A stretch of 64,000 nt of DNA from Artocarpus heterophyllus (GCA_025403435.1 CM046333.1:29539453-29603452); one strand, 5' to 3'; positions 23,447-35,989 are shown, counted from the stretch's first letter. Translations and numbers: made by a program. Notes: a model not told the origin generated them from the letters alone.

Positions 23447-26400
23447 GTATAACGCCCACCTAAAATAATCCTAAAAGACCTATCTAGTTACGTTAAGTAG
23501 TGTTACATCTTACCTTTTACTTTTGTTAACCTTAATATGTCATTCAGAAGGAGTATAAAAATACAGGCAAATTTGAACCTTTAAAAAGTTTTAACTAGTG
23601 AGGATGTCAAAACATATATAATATTACACCCCAAACAGTTGGCCAAATATATACAATATAATACATCTTTCAAAAATAGTCTCAGCCGTGAACCGTATAT
23701 AATCCTTCTCGCTCACCAAAAATGCATATACAATAAGACCACAAAATAACAAGTCAGCCAATCCATATACGTTAGCCTTGAGCATCAAGAGTGCGCTAGC
23801 CAACCATCTAGTCTTCAGCTAGTGTTGATGATGTGCCCTCATCTACATCACCATAAAAATGAATTAACTATTGCCCAGTAAGTAGAATTATGCAAGCATG
23901 AGTAGCATTTGTATGAATGGGCTCAATTAATACATGTTTACTCTTTAACTTTTCACTTTATCATCCTTTCATTTATTTACTCTTCACTGTATCTTTCATA
24001 CTCTCAACATAGTGTACACACTGTTTAGTGTTTCCTGGAGAGGGAAGTATTGCATTCCAGATGCTTAAATCATTGGCGTCGCAGTCTCTTAACATTTCAC
24101 ATGGCATCCCAGATGCCTAATTATTGCATCCTTGATGTTTAAAACTTTCACATCATTGCGTCCTGGACGCTTAAAGTCTCATCATAGCTCACCAGTATAA
24201 TCAATTTCATATTTTTCATAATTCTTTACATGCTGGTAAATACTTGAATTCACAACATGTAGTGCAATGCATATAATTTTCACATATCAATTCACAACAT
24301 TAAATGCACAACAATTATAGTGACACAGGTGAAATTCTACTTACTTTACTCAATAAGACTGTCAATAACCCCTCCAATACTTCACATCTCTAAAAGATTG
24401 AAAATTTCTACTTACATTACCACCAATCCGACAATAACTAATAATAAAAAATTAAGGAGCTCATTTTCCTATTTTAAATGTTTATTCTAAGTCTAATTCT
24501 TATAATTAGCTTCACTTTAACCTCTTAAATTACAAAATAAATCAAAATCAAACTTCAATTGAACTCATGGTTTGAAAATAATGAAAAACATACTAAAATC
24601 CTTAATTTTGGCCACCTTTAGAATTTTCTTAAATTTTTTATTATATTAATATTATTAGTTTAAAAAACCATTTCTAAATTTTTATTTTAGGTAATGTTGA
24701 TGAAAATATGTATTTTCAAATCTCAAACGCTTCAAACGGCATCAAAAAAGGACTCCGAGAGCCTAAAAACCCCCTAACTATGTCATTTGGCCTAGTCTGG
24801 CTGAGGACTAGCTGAGGGCTTTCTAAGGTAGTCCTACCCATACAAGCTACATGCAGGCCTCATGTTCAGGCCTTGTGTGCAGGTTGTTGGCCTGGTGCGG
24901 CCAGCCAGCCCGAGGGGACTATTTCAACCTCCTTTTAGGCTCGTTTTGGTTCAAATGATACAAACTTTATCCTAAAAATTTTGCCGTAGTTTCCCTCTAT
25001 TAGTTTCCCTCTATATTTTAAGACTCCCCAAAGCTTAATTATACCTTGAAACACTTGTTTCCAAGCTGTGAATAAATTTTAAATTCCCAAAGTATCAAAA
25101 CCATTATAGAGTAAAACATCTCACGAACTAGGTTTAGCTTTAAGACTATAACTCCCAAACCAAATTGAATTTGCTAAAACCTTTTTAGGAGAATTTAAAT
25201 AACATATAAATGAACATATCCTCAAAATTTTAGCTTCAAAAGAGCCTTCTAGCCTATGAAACAAAGGCAACACCTAAAGCACTTTGAAAATTTACCTGAT
25301 TCTGGATAGCCACCAAAAACAAACTTGAAACCACCACTTCCCAATTGAATTTACTTAAAGGCTTTTGTGGGGATGTTTCTAACATATTAGAGGTCATTAC
25401 GTTCAAATTTCTCATCAAAACTCAAAGGAAAACCTCCTAAACTAAAACCAAATACCCTATAAATTGAAACAATTCCTTACCTTGACTGGGTTAGCTAATT
25501 CTTGCGATTTAGCACCCAAAACTTGACAAAACACCAAGGAATTTTCTTTTTCTATCAAAACATAGATGGGAAATAAAGTTTCAAAGCTTCAAGAGTCAGA
25601 CTTAGAGTTTTTAGGTCTAAAAATGGCACCTAGTTGCTTATAAGCTTTTTAAACAACCAAAAACATACCTTAAATTACTTCACCATGATGTAGTTTCACC
25701 TTGGCTAGCTTAGTATCCTTATTTTAACATACTCACCTCCTTAATGAGGTGTTAAACATTCATACAAAAGGCCAAGTACAAATTAGGTCGTGGCTAATTG
25801 TTTTGCCTACCAAATTTGGTGCATATGCTCACACCAAAATTTCGGTACACTACAAATTCTGTCTTTGAGTTCCTAACCGTTTGTTATCAAAACTTTATCT
25901 GTTCTTCTAAAACTCTTCTATAAATTATCAAACATGGAATAATAAATTCTTAAGCCACTTACAACTCAACAAATACCCTAATCATGGCTCAAAAATCTAA
26001 ACATCGAAAATTTTGTAATTTAGGGTTTTCTAGGGCATCGTAACCAAGAAACTTGCATGAAACGCATGTCCTCCACTCATTATTGTCTTCATAGCTATAC
26101 AACAGCATCATCATAAGAGATCTCACTTCATTATTGGATCCTTTTGTTTAACAAAACTTATACTAAAGCTCTCTGTTTAGGTCAAAAGTGACTGGTTCTC
26201 ACAATTTTGTACCTTATAGGTATAATTAAGCTCCTTTATCCATTAAATCCATTATATCCCTAAACATCATTATTACAACTTCCTTTTCATCATAACACTG
26301 AGTAGACGTGTGCTGAAGAAACTTTTCATATTACAATACATTATACATAATATAGTATTTGATGTACACATCAATATGATGATGCATTTTTAATAAATAA

Positions 26401-26481
26401 TCAACGTATAAATCATATGCATATTATCATAAAATCATGCAATGCATTAGCCAATAAGTATGTGAGAATTTTGGGCATTAT
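23447..26481 (-). mobile_element. Solo LTR, 3.03 kb, inserted in gag-like frame A
   Basis: Flanked by AGAAA on both sides (23442-23446 and 26482-26486). Removing it and one AGAAA restores a continuous minus-strand frame. The ends are GTATAACGCCC and GGGCATTAT, so they are imperfect inverted ends rather than clean TG...CA. On the minus strand the right end reads TAGGTGGGCGTTATA, reminiscent of Del/Tekay-type Ty3/gypsy LTRs, which are also this long. No internal coding sequence is present. A 60-bp GC-rich patch lies near 24840-24910. The family assignment is inference; the insertion itself is well supported. Confidence 0.75.
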
Positions 26482-27088
26482 AGAAATCTCTGAAAAGACT
26501 CGAGAGGAGCAGAGATTTTAGAAGGAGTTGGTAAGATATGAGAAGGAACAAAAACAGATGGGAAGTATATCTTTTTTGGGTGGGAAGAGATAAGTGATTT
26601 AGGTGTAGAGTTAGAGGAAGGGAAGTCAAGAGGAGATTCAGAATGAAGAGACTTTTTTTCTTCCTGAACTTGAGCTAAATGTATTTTGTAAAGTGCCAAA
26701 TGACAAGAATTAGAAGGGGACCCGGTGGCTTTAAAGTAAAGAATATATGGGGGTCAAAAGCTGCATGAATTGGACAGAAAAAGAAGAATAAAACTCCAGA
26801 AAATCCTCCTTAGAAACAATTTCTTTTAGATCATTCTTATGATAAAAGAAAGACCTAAATTTTCTTATGAAAATCTTTCGGAGGACGATTTAAAGATACA
26901 AAAGGGTACAAGGAAGGGTCAGAACACCAATTCCCTTGAACTAAGACTGGAAAGTTATGCCAACGACTGTTAGTAGATAGATGAGTACTTTGAAACAGAT
27001 GAAGATCTAGAGGAGAGGCATGGCGTTGGAAAAAGTCTGTTTGAATTTCAATAAGTTTGTAGCAAGACAAAATGTCTCTAAGACTTAA
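26482..27088 (-). pseudogene. Gag-like frame A, middle part
   Basis: Minus-strand segments carry a folded-looking part at 26855-27088 (RDILSCYKLIEIQTDFFQ..., NSRWHNFPVLVQGNW, YPFVSLNRPPKDF) and a Ser/Pro-rich linker at 26478-26699 (SESPLDFPSSNSTPKS). The 'SRW...F.V.G.W' pattern is typical of plant gag-like/transposon proteins. It is bounded on the right by the CACTA element and on the left by the solo LTR. Confidence 0.45.
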
Positions 27089-29893
27089 CACTACAAGAAA
27101 AACTACATTTATTGATATATTATCTATGACATAGTAGTTTTTAAATGTTGTTAAAAAGTACTTACAACATCTTCAATAAATATGTCGTTAATAACATTTG
27201 AAATAATAATTAACAACATCTATACAGATATCGTATTAATGTTTTTCTTTTAACGATAATAGTTTGTGTTGCTAAAATAAATTTGTTTAACGACACTACA
27301 TTATATGTCGTGAAATTATTTAACGACTAATACTACATATATGTCATCTTTTTTTATTTTTATATGACATTGTATTGCATGTCATGTCATGAAAGTACTT
27401 AATGATTGACATCAAATATGCGTCGTCTATGTAGTCTTCTACGATTTTATTTCTATGTTGTAATTGACCTATTCCTCTAAAAGGAAAAAAAGAAAAGTAT
27501 TTTTCAATGATAAGTTTTAAGACAACAAGTGTTATCAAAGGTTTGAACCCTTAAGTTTAGCCATGAAAGCCAGTTGGCCTATTTCAATTTTGCTAATAAA
27601 TTGTAAAAAGTAATATTTACCAGCTTTTTTAGGGACCATCACAACCCTTTTATTCCTTATTTCCTAAATAAAAGGACCTATTCCCTTGAAAGAAAAAACA
27701 AATTCCTCAAATAAAAAAAAAAAATTAGCTTGCTTGATTCTCACAATTACTCTGATCTCTCCATGAATTAGTTAATTTAGTGTTGTTCTCCTACTTAATT
27801 TAGTGTTGTTCTCCGTCGCCGCCTCCTCCGCTGTTCACGTCGTCCAGCAAGAGAAGTATTTCTTATTACTTTCCTCGTGTCTTTCTCTCTCTCTAAGATC
27901 ATGTTTCTTTCATCGATGCAGTACCTGATGTGCTTATTTGCTTTGATTCTTGGTTTTTTCACCGTGATGGATGTGATTGTGACTGTGACTGTGACTGTGA
28001 TTGAGATTTCTTAAGCATCTGATAGTTTTTTCATTGTTTTGGCGGCTGAGAAAATCGGTTTTACTTTCTTTGATTCTCGATGTATTTGTTTTCGTTGGTC
28101 TTTATCTGTGATCATTGCGATTGTGATTTCTCGAGCCGCCGATTGATTTTTTGGCTGTTTGGCGGTTGAGAAAAAGCAGTTCCTTTTTTTTTGCTGAGAT
28201 CCTTTTTTAATTAGCAAGATCTAATTTTTCATTGTTTTAGTATGCTAGTGCGATCGAGTGATTTCTCAGTTTCACTGTATTTTATAATTGATTTTGATTT
28301 TTTTTTCCATTTCAATTGCTTGATTGTAAATTTTCATTTGTTTTCATCGAAAATGAAAATTCACAAATCAACCTCTCACTTCCTCCATCTCTGGCACCGA
28401 TCTACTTAAATAGTCTCTATTGCCGATCACCAATCACTTCTTCTAATTGATGAACTTCAAACTTCCAATTTTGATGATCGATCAATTAGCTTCAGTTATC
28501 AGATTCTTTACCAATAGATGAAAATTGACTTCTCGGAGATGAATTTTACTCTTAGTCTTAGGTATCAAACTTGGATCATTTGCTAGATCATGTGGTTGAT
28601 TAATTTCTCTAACTTTGAATTTTGTTTTAATACTAATTACCTCTACAAAATAATTTTCCATTTCTTTTGCGTTTGATTTTTCTCAAACAAGACTGGCACT
28701 GATTATGAATCTGGAAATAGAATTTAAAGGTTGACTCGCTCAAATGAAAATAAACTTTTTTGATCATTATTACTATCTTTGAGATTTGTCTAAATTTTTG
28801 CTTCTTTTTTTGTAGTCATTCACGTCATATATTTTTTTTTAAATATTGGTGAATTAGAATCCATTCATAGAAGTATTCTTTAAATGATTAAGGACATTTG
28901 AGTTTTTCTAGTTGTGTTCGGTACTGCGTGGCATACTTTTTGCACTTCCATCGAATTGTTCTGGCTGGGTAAGATCAAAAAAATGGTGCTAAGGTTGGTG
29001 TATGACATAAAAAGTGAACTTTTTTATATGAAGTTGGGTAGTTAATTTGTTTATCTAGCTTCTTAATTAGTTAGTTAGTTAGCTAGTTAGTTATCTTTTT
29101 TCAAGTCTAATTTGTTTTAGGGTGAAAGAAATAAGAATTACCTGATGATTGTAAATACAGCGAATTATCTCCTTTTGGTGCTCTGGTCCTAGAACTGCAT
29201 TAACTGCTCCTGTAGCATACAATGCTATAGCTTACATTTCATAGATTAAATGTGATGTAATGGTCCTTATGAAGTTGCTTACTAAAGATTTGTCATATCT
29301 TTAATGTAGTTAATTACCAGCGAAAGAAGGAAAAACAATGGGCCAGCAGATTCAGCAGGCCAATGGCCATCATGGCCTGAATAGAGGAGTAGAAGTTCAA
29401 GGCCCTTCTCAGTGTGATGGTCATTGCTTCCTCTGTTATGCCCTCTATTTCTTTCACTTTAACTGCTGCTAAAATTGACCCACGTGGATTTTCCTTCCTA
29501 AGCTGTCCATTATTACACCTTTGTCAAGTTAATAAACCAAAAACAAAAAAATGGATGCATAAGTGAATATTAGAAAATTTTGATTTGTGAAATGATAATA
29601 ACATGATTGTGGGAACTTTTTATTTCCCAAGACTAAGACAATGTCTGGATGCTGAATGAAAGTGGGTTTCTATTTTCTTTTTGATGAATACTTTAGGAAA
29701 CCATGATGAAGCGAGGAGACGTAGGTAGTGTTGGTAGTTTACATCTACTGTATCTTCTCTAGCTTTCTACCTTGTAGGTTGCTTTTGAATAATTCTCGAC
29801 ATACTTGCTCATCGTATGCTGTATAGTCTCAAACTCTGTAGTTGGTTATCAAATAACAAATTGTTAATTCTGACTTTGGTCTTACTTGTCCAG

Positions 29894-30091
29894 CAAATTT
29901 AAAGACATCTACGACAAATATCATTTCATCAATACCTTGGAAACTGATGTGCGAGTGGTTAATAAGATTCTTGACTATATAATGGAGAGATTTGGCAACA
30001 ATATGAGCAATGTCTACAACTTCATAATAAGGGCTTGATCACCTGTTCAGTATTATAGAGACTCAGTTCTCCCAAGATTGCTCAAAGAAAA
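29894..30091 (+). pseudogene. Exon-like segment captured in the CACTA element
   Basis: 198 bp between a good acceptor (TTGTCCAG, ending 29893) and a good donor (GTAAGC, from 30092). One frame reads protein-like sequence, KFKDIYDKYHFINTLETD... to YYRDSVLPRLLKEK, with a single in-frame TGA at about residue 50. Composition and codon pattern differ from the surrounding AT-rich DNA. CACTA elements often carry host-gene fragments, so capture is plausible. The donor gene was not recognised. Confidence 0.35.
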
Positions 30092-30496
30092 GTAAGCTTT
30101 GATATCAACTGGTTTTTCTTTTCTTTTTTTTCTATTTTAGGTTCGTTCGCATCCTTGCCATTTACTAGAGTTTTAATATACGCTAAATTATGTAACTTTA
30201 ACTGTTATATGATCTGACAGGGTCTGTATAGTATGGTGGATTTTTTTTTCCTTTTTCCTTGACTCTCTCCATCTTTCTCTTCTCTTTCTTGCTCAAAAGA
30301 TCTGATAAGATAGAAAAATGTCAAATGGAAAATCTCTCATATTATTATTTTAAGCTGTTGTATACTATGGAACTTTTGTCTGCTTTGTATCTTCGACACC
30401 ACAACACGGTCAATGTTAGAAGATTGGCGTTTTCTCTATCTACTTGTATTTGTTTTGATTTTCTCACACCAGCCCCCAGCCCCCAGCCCCCATGTC

Positions 30497-30960
30497 TATT
30501 GGCTTTATTGCAACTTACATACTCAGATCAAGTCAAGCTCAGCTACCTCGACTGCAAGATTGTTGTGCCAAACAAGCTTGATTACTGTTCAAACTTGATA
30601 TAGGGTTTCTTTCATTTCCTTTTGCTATAAGATTGTTGTGTTCGACAATCTTACTTAATGCTCAAATTCGTACATGGAATTTATAAATTTAATTAAATCT
30701 AAAATTCTATCTACATCTATTGACAATTGTAAACTTGACAGGTTTACTGGCTTTATTGCAACCCACATACTGTTGTGCTTGACAAGCTTGATTACCATTC
30801 AAACTTGATTAGGGTTCATTGCTTTTCCTTTTGCTACAAGATTGTTGTGTTCGACAATCTTGTTTTTTGCTCATACTTATATATGGGAATTTACTTAAAT
30901 TTGAAATTCTGTCTACAATTGTATTGACAATTGTGAACTTACGTTATATGAATATATCAT
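30497..30960 (+). repeat. Diverged tandem repeats of about 240-250 bp inside the CACTA element
   Basis: Blocks such as GGCTTTATTGCAAC (30500, 30750), ACAAGCTTGATTAC near 30573 and 30784, and AAGATTGTTGTGTTCGACAATC (about 30630 and 30838) recur in the same order. This gives two to three diverged direct repeats. Confidence 0.7.
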
Positions 30961-31347
30961 ATTTGACATTATATGCTTTCATACTGGATTTTAATTGTAG
31001 ACTGATTTGGTTTGAATTTAATTATTATGAAACTAAGCTAGCATTGGCTTATCCAATGTTAATATATCATTTAACAGCAATTTATATAACATCGTTAAAA
31101 TATTTTAACGACATCTAAGCAAATGTCATAGAAAGAAAAAACATCTTATAAGGTGTCGTAATATTAGTTGTTAACGATAAATAAGAGATGTCGTTAAAGC
31201 CATCTTAGACAATATCTAAATAAATGTCATGAAAGCCTTGAAGATTCTATAAGACCTCTTATAGATGACATTTAGTCTAATATCGTAAAAGACTTTTTAT
31301 AACATATTTCATATGTCGTTACATATCAATTTTGTTGTTGTGTAGTG

Positions 31348-31637
31348 AGATATGCTTATATTCAATATAATAAATAACAAAGTAGAAAATGCGAAAGCTA
31401 CTGGGAAAGAGTTGGAAAGTAAATAATTGAGAAAAGGCGAAGAACTCGAGAATGAAGAGGAAATTTGACAAAATGAAATTGGTCAAGAGCGAAAACTCCA
31501 TCTTCGACACTAATGTTCTCTCCTGTAAAAAGGTTCATGTCGTGAGGAAAGTCACAAAGAGAAACGTCACTGGAAATTTCTAACTCTTTACAAAGTCTTT
31601 CAAAAGTCATAGAAGATTTGCTAGGATTGAAAGCCAT
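31348..31637 (-). pseudogene. Gag-like frame A, N-terminal part
   Basis: Begins with ATG at 31637 (MAFNPSKSSMTFERLCKEL) and has a part reading FVKFPLHSRVLRLF, like the 'F-P-L-x...R-x-L' segment in plant gag-like proteins. A frameshift near 31440 is needed to stay in the more gag-like frame. It is cut at 31347 by the CACTA element. Confidence 0.4.
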
Positions 31638-33229
31638 AGTAAGAATAAAAACAAAAAGATGAGAAGGAACTGGCGAATTGCAGTAATCAAGGAGAAGGCG
31701 AGAAGAAGAATCACTTATTTTTTCTCTTAATTTTGATAAAACAAGTACTAGAAATACCCAAATTTAATATGTAAATGGGGGGCTAATGTGAGGAATAAAA
31801 TAAATTATTCAAAAATGGCGTCGTTTAGATATATTAGGAAGACAAAATGACAATGAGCCGAAGATATATTATAACATATAAATTAGACTGAAAAAAGGAT
31901 GTAAGTGTTGTAAATAAATTGCCACGTCATATATTAGATTTAACGGATAAAAATAAAAAGCAAGATCTAATGATAGAGGCTAGAGAAAACAAAGAACTCT
32001 AGCATCTATAAATAGAAAGGAGTGTCAATGAGGTGGGGGACTATTTTTTTTTTGGGAAGAAAACCACTTTGAGAAATTCAAAAGCGATAATCTAGAGACA
32101 AAAGTTCAGAGAATCAAAGAGAGAAAGATAATGTTTTCTTTAGCTTCTAGAATTAAGATAAAACTTGTTTGGGCGATCTGGAATCTGGCCAAACATATTA
32201 CCTTTTATGTTCATTACTTGCATAAAATCCGTAATAAAATAATATACATAGTAGTGAGAGCACTAATTCTTTCTTTCATAAAAATAAAGTTTGTACCTTT
32301 TTATATAAAATGTGAGTTGTTATCTTTTTATGTATTTTACCTGTAAAGTTCACTTACCATATCAATACTAAATGGGTGAATTAGGTCTGAATTAGTAATT
32401 ATCTTTACATAAAGTATTTTAGAGCATTTATCAGTTGTTTAGTTAAGTGGTGAGAACCAAACTCAATTATGAACAATGTAAAGCTCTCACATGTTACAGT
32501 AATAATTAAAAAATTTGCTACAGTATAAAGTCTCACATGCTATAGTAAAAATGATTCTCACCAACAGTTCTCACTACCCTTCCAAACACCACATTTGAAA
32601 GTCACTTCAAATCAAAAGTTAAAATTAAGAACTCTGTAACAAATTCAAATTTTTACTAAAAAAAAAATGTAGTAAAAATATTTGAACCAATATTTTTTAG
32701 TTTAAATCAGTCTTCTAGACATACTAATAATGATGAAAAAATAAAAAAGAGAAGCGAATGTTGTCCCATAAGTGTAATCCGACAACAAATAACATTGTTT
32801 GCTTATGATATCGTAAGTGTTCTTTTTTAAGAAAAATTGCATTCAAATTAAATCAGTCATATCACATAACACTGCAAATGATCCCGCAAATATGAAGACC
32901 TAACTCTGAACATACCTCGGATCCATCATTACGTGCTGAGATTTTACACACGTGTGTATCTCTTGCGCTTTTGTATACTTACGTCTATGCTCTTCTTATT
33001 AACGATTATGTAGACATGTGTTGCCGGCTAACGTCAATTTTACTTAATATCTCCATCGAGGACAAATCCTTATTTTGCCCCAATAAGAAACCTCATTTTC
33101 AGAAACTTTTTCAGTACTTGCATAGAAAGTGTTACACCATAAAACTTATTAAGGAGAAAATTATAAAAAAAAAAACATTTGTCACAAAGAATCTAACTCA
33201 AAGTCATTCGTTCCTTATTTATTTATTTA
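31638..33229. other. Intergenic region, no gene recognised
   Basis: AT-rich. The notable items are a TATA-like box (TATAAATA) at 32008-32015, a T10 run near 32046-32056 and a short open frame at 32131-32346. Direct repeats with TCTCACATG...TACAGTA occur at 32480-32550. No TIRs, LTR ends or RNA genes were recognised. Confidence 0.4.
32131..32346 (+). CDS. Doubtful small ORF, 71 aa
   Basis: An ATG 116 bp downstream of a TATAAATA box (32008-32015), with a purine-rich leader between, opens a 71-residue frame ending at 32346. The product is rich in Ile, Lys and Phe with hydrophobic stretches and no known domain. It may be an exon of a gene, a retroelement leader or chance. No support beyond the TATA spacing. 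Confidence 0.15.
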   Translation: MFSLASRIKIKLVWAIWNLAKHITFYVHYLHKIRNKIIYIVVRALILSFIKIKFVPFYIKCELLSFYVFYL

Positions 33230-33585
33230 TAGTGGTTTATATCATTCATAACAACTTAAAACCATAAAAACGGAAGCAAATTAGGATCGATTTATACCTC
33301 TTACCATTGACGCGATTTTGGGCTGATTACGACAACGTTTACAAACACTATATTCCTTGGATTTTTTGAGCACTCACAACCCTCACTAGATAGTGTATTA
33401 TCGTTGAAAAAAGGAATTGTATGCCTAGGGACCCAAAACACAGTTTCATTTGTAACTGTGGCCATCACATGACTGAAGTAGTTTTTTGCCAAAGAGTGAC
33501 ACATGGCTTTGGGCAGTTGATGGTGGTTAACAATGTTCCACATGGGCCAATTATATGAGATCCTTGGACATTCAAGGATCTAATA
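33230..33585 (-). repeat. 3' LTR of the 6.1-kb copia element
   Basis: About 356 bp, matching 38975-39335. On the minus strand it starts ATTAGATCCTTG (5' LTR: GTTAGATCTTTG) and ends in a run shared with the 5' LTR (AACTTAAAACCATAAAAACG on the plus strand). Confidence 0.9.
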
Positions 33586-33601
33586 TTCTCCCACTTGGCC
33601 C
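33586..33601 (-). other. Polypurine tract
   Basis: The minus strand reads GGCCAAGTGGGAGAAT directly before the 3' LTR, the AAGTGGGAGA-type PPT common in plant copia elements. Confidence 0.8.
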
Positions 33602-33863
33602 ATACATTCCATCAACTATTACAATAAGAAACAAAATACATGAATCATGGCGATGGGTCCTCTAAATGATGAGTATTATCTTTCATGTATTACAATATAT
33701 CTTGGCTCTCAAGATTTGCCCATGCAACTTAATGAACAAACCTTATGTTTATTCTAGGTCCAAACTTTAATTATATTTCTCAGAAATAAATTTGTCTACT
33801 TAACTGAAGATGAAATGAGAAAATATCATAAATATAGAGTTTCACTACAAGGGTACAATGAAA

Positions 33864-34550
33864 TTACATAAGGGAACCAAGTCTCATTCTGTCTACATGA
33901 TCCCTAAATTTTACTGGTGGCATGCCTTTAGTCAAGGAATCGGCAATCATCAATTCAATGCTAATATGCTCAATGACCACTGCTTTGTCCTTAATATGTT
34001 CTCTTATAACTAGATATTCAATGTTGATGTGTTTGCTTCGACTACTGCTCTTTTTGATTTTTAACCATAAAAACAACAGCTAAATTGTCACAAAATATTC
34101 TCAATGGCCTAGAGATAGAATCCACAATCCTAAGCCCAGAAATAAAACTCTTGATCCATACACCATTGGAGGTAGCCTCAAAACAAGATATGAACTTGGC
34201 TTCCATAGTGGAAGTAGCAGTCAAAGTTTGCTTGGCACTCCTCCATGAAACAGCTCCACCAGCCAGCATGAAAATGTATTCGGAAGATGATTTCTATGAA
34301 TCAATGCAGCCAGCAAAGTTTGAGTTAGAGTAGCCAATGGCCTCCAAGTTGTTAGTCCGACTACACATAAGCATATAGTCCTTGGTTCCTTGCAGGTACC
34401 TCATCACCTTCTTTGCAGCCTTTTAGTGGTCTGATTCTGGATTACTTTGATATCTGTCCAACATTCCTACAGCGAATGCAATGTCAAGTCTTATGAAAAC
34501 CTGAGCATACATAAGACTCCCAACAACTGAAGCATATGGAATGTTACGCA
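33864..34550 (-). pseudogene. Copia RNase H domain
   Basis: Minus-strand frames include AVSWRSAKQTLTATSTMEAK (34190-34260), with the TATSTMEAE-type active-site motif having Lys in place of the usual Glu-containing 'EAE' end. Further on are FCDNLAVVFMVKN and the terminal part SKHINIEYLVIREHI, ending at 33864 (DSLTKGMPP). A frameshift lies at about 34060. Confidence 0.85.
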
Positions 34551-34551
34551 T

Positions 34552-35376
34552 CTATTCTCTTTTAAGGTCATTTTTCAGGCACTGATTCAAATTGAGTCTG
34601 TCACCCTTCACAATGGGAGCTATACTCGGTGAACAGTTTTTCATCCAAAATCTCTCTAAAACTTTGTTGATATAGGTCTCTTGAGACAGACCCAAAATGC
34701 CTTTATATCTATCTCTATGTATCTTAATGCCTAAAACGAAGGATGCATCACCCATATCCTTCACGTCAAAGTTTTTAGAGAGAAATTGTTTCACCTCATG
34801 TAGCATACCCTTGTCATTGGTTACAAGTAGAATGTCATCCACATAAAAGACAAGAAAACAAATTTTACTCCCACTAACCTTCTGGTATATGCATTGATCC
34901 ATAATATTCTCTATGAATCCAAATGAAGAAATGACATCATGGAATTTTAAATACCACTGATGGGAGGCTTGTTTCAATCCATATATAGATTTCTTAAGCT
35001 CACACACCAATTGCTCGCTATTACCAAAGGAGAATCCTTCTAGTTGTTTCATATAAACCTCTTCCTCTAGATTACCATTGAGAAATGCTATTTTCACATC
35101 CATTTGCTGCATCTCTAAGTCAAAATGAGCAATGAGTGTGATGATAATGCAGAGAGAATCTTTCTTAGATATAGAAGAAAAGGTCTCTTTGTAGTCGATT
35201 CCCTCCTTCTGAGTGAACCCTTTAGTGACGAGTCTTGGCTTATATCTTTCGATGTTACCCAATGAGTCTTTCTTCATTTTATAGACCCATTTACACCCTA
35301 TGGCTTTTGCACCATCAAGCAAATCGATAAGATCCCAAACTCCATTAGTTGCCATAGAATCCATCTTAGCCTTCAT
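34552..35376 (-). pseudogene. Copia reverse transcriptase (RVT_2), open over 274 codons
   Basis: The longest open frame in the window. Order of motifs from 35376: VWDLIDLLDGAKAIGCKWVYK, the basic stretch YKPRLVTKGFTQKEGIDYKETF, the MDVKIAFLNGNLEEEVYM block, CELKKSIYGLKQA, the catalytic box YVDDILLV (about 34834-34857) and NFDVKDMGDASFVLGIKI. Both Asp residues of YVDD are present. Upstream, 35377-36190 holds the integrase-RT linker with stops. The frame belongs to a polyprotein, so the internal start is nominal and the element as a whole is inactive. Confidence 0.9.
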
Positions 35377-35989
35377 AGCATCATACTAAAATTTTGATTC
35401 TTGGCAACTCATGGCTTGTGAAAATGTTTCAAGATTATTTTCAGCTCCAATATTGTAGTTTGATTTTTGTAGATACACAACATAATCATTAGAAATTGCC
35501 GATATCCTTTCTCTAGTAGATCTCCTTAACGATGATTCAACATTTTCCTAGGGAATCTATTGTTCAACTTGTTGCTCAACTGTTTCTGGTGGTTCTTGAG
35601 CAACTTGACCTTCTAGATTATTATCAGCAGTTTGTGAAACTTCAATGATTCGTTGCACAACACTCGGTTGAACTATAGGAGTGCTATGAACAATAATCAA
35701 CCTATCACTTGATGTAGATGGTTGAGTTTCAGTATGATCTCTTTCAAAAACTATGTTTTGAAATTGATCACTCCCACTAATTAAGTCATTCTCAATAAAC
35801 TTGGCGTTCCTTGGTTACACAAATCTAGTGTTGTGAGTTGGACAGTAGAATCTATACCCTTTAGACCTTTCGGCATATCCAACGAAATACCAGCTAATGG
35901 TCCTTGGATCTAGCTTTTTCTATTATGAGTTGTACACTCTTACTTGAGACGGACATTCTCAAACACGTATATGTCACAAACTCAGTTTC

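Larger units (their letters stand above)
27089..31347. mobile_element. CACTA (En/Spm-type) transposon, non-autonomous, 4.26 kb
   Basis: The left end is CACTACAAGAAAAA. The right end, read inward on the minus strand, is CACTACACAACAACAAAA. Both begin with the diagnostic CACTACA. Subterminal regions (27120-27450 and 31070-31330) are packed with short motifs such as AACGACAT and its complement ATGTCGTT, typical of CACTA transposase binding regions. No transposase is recognised. The expected 3-bp target duplication is not evident (TAA on the left, AGA on the right). The interior holds non-TE-like sequence with an exon-like segment and tandem repeats. It splits the gag-like frame A. Confidence 0.85.
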
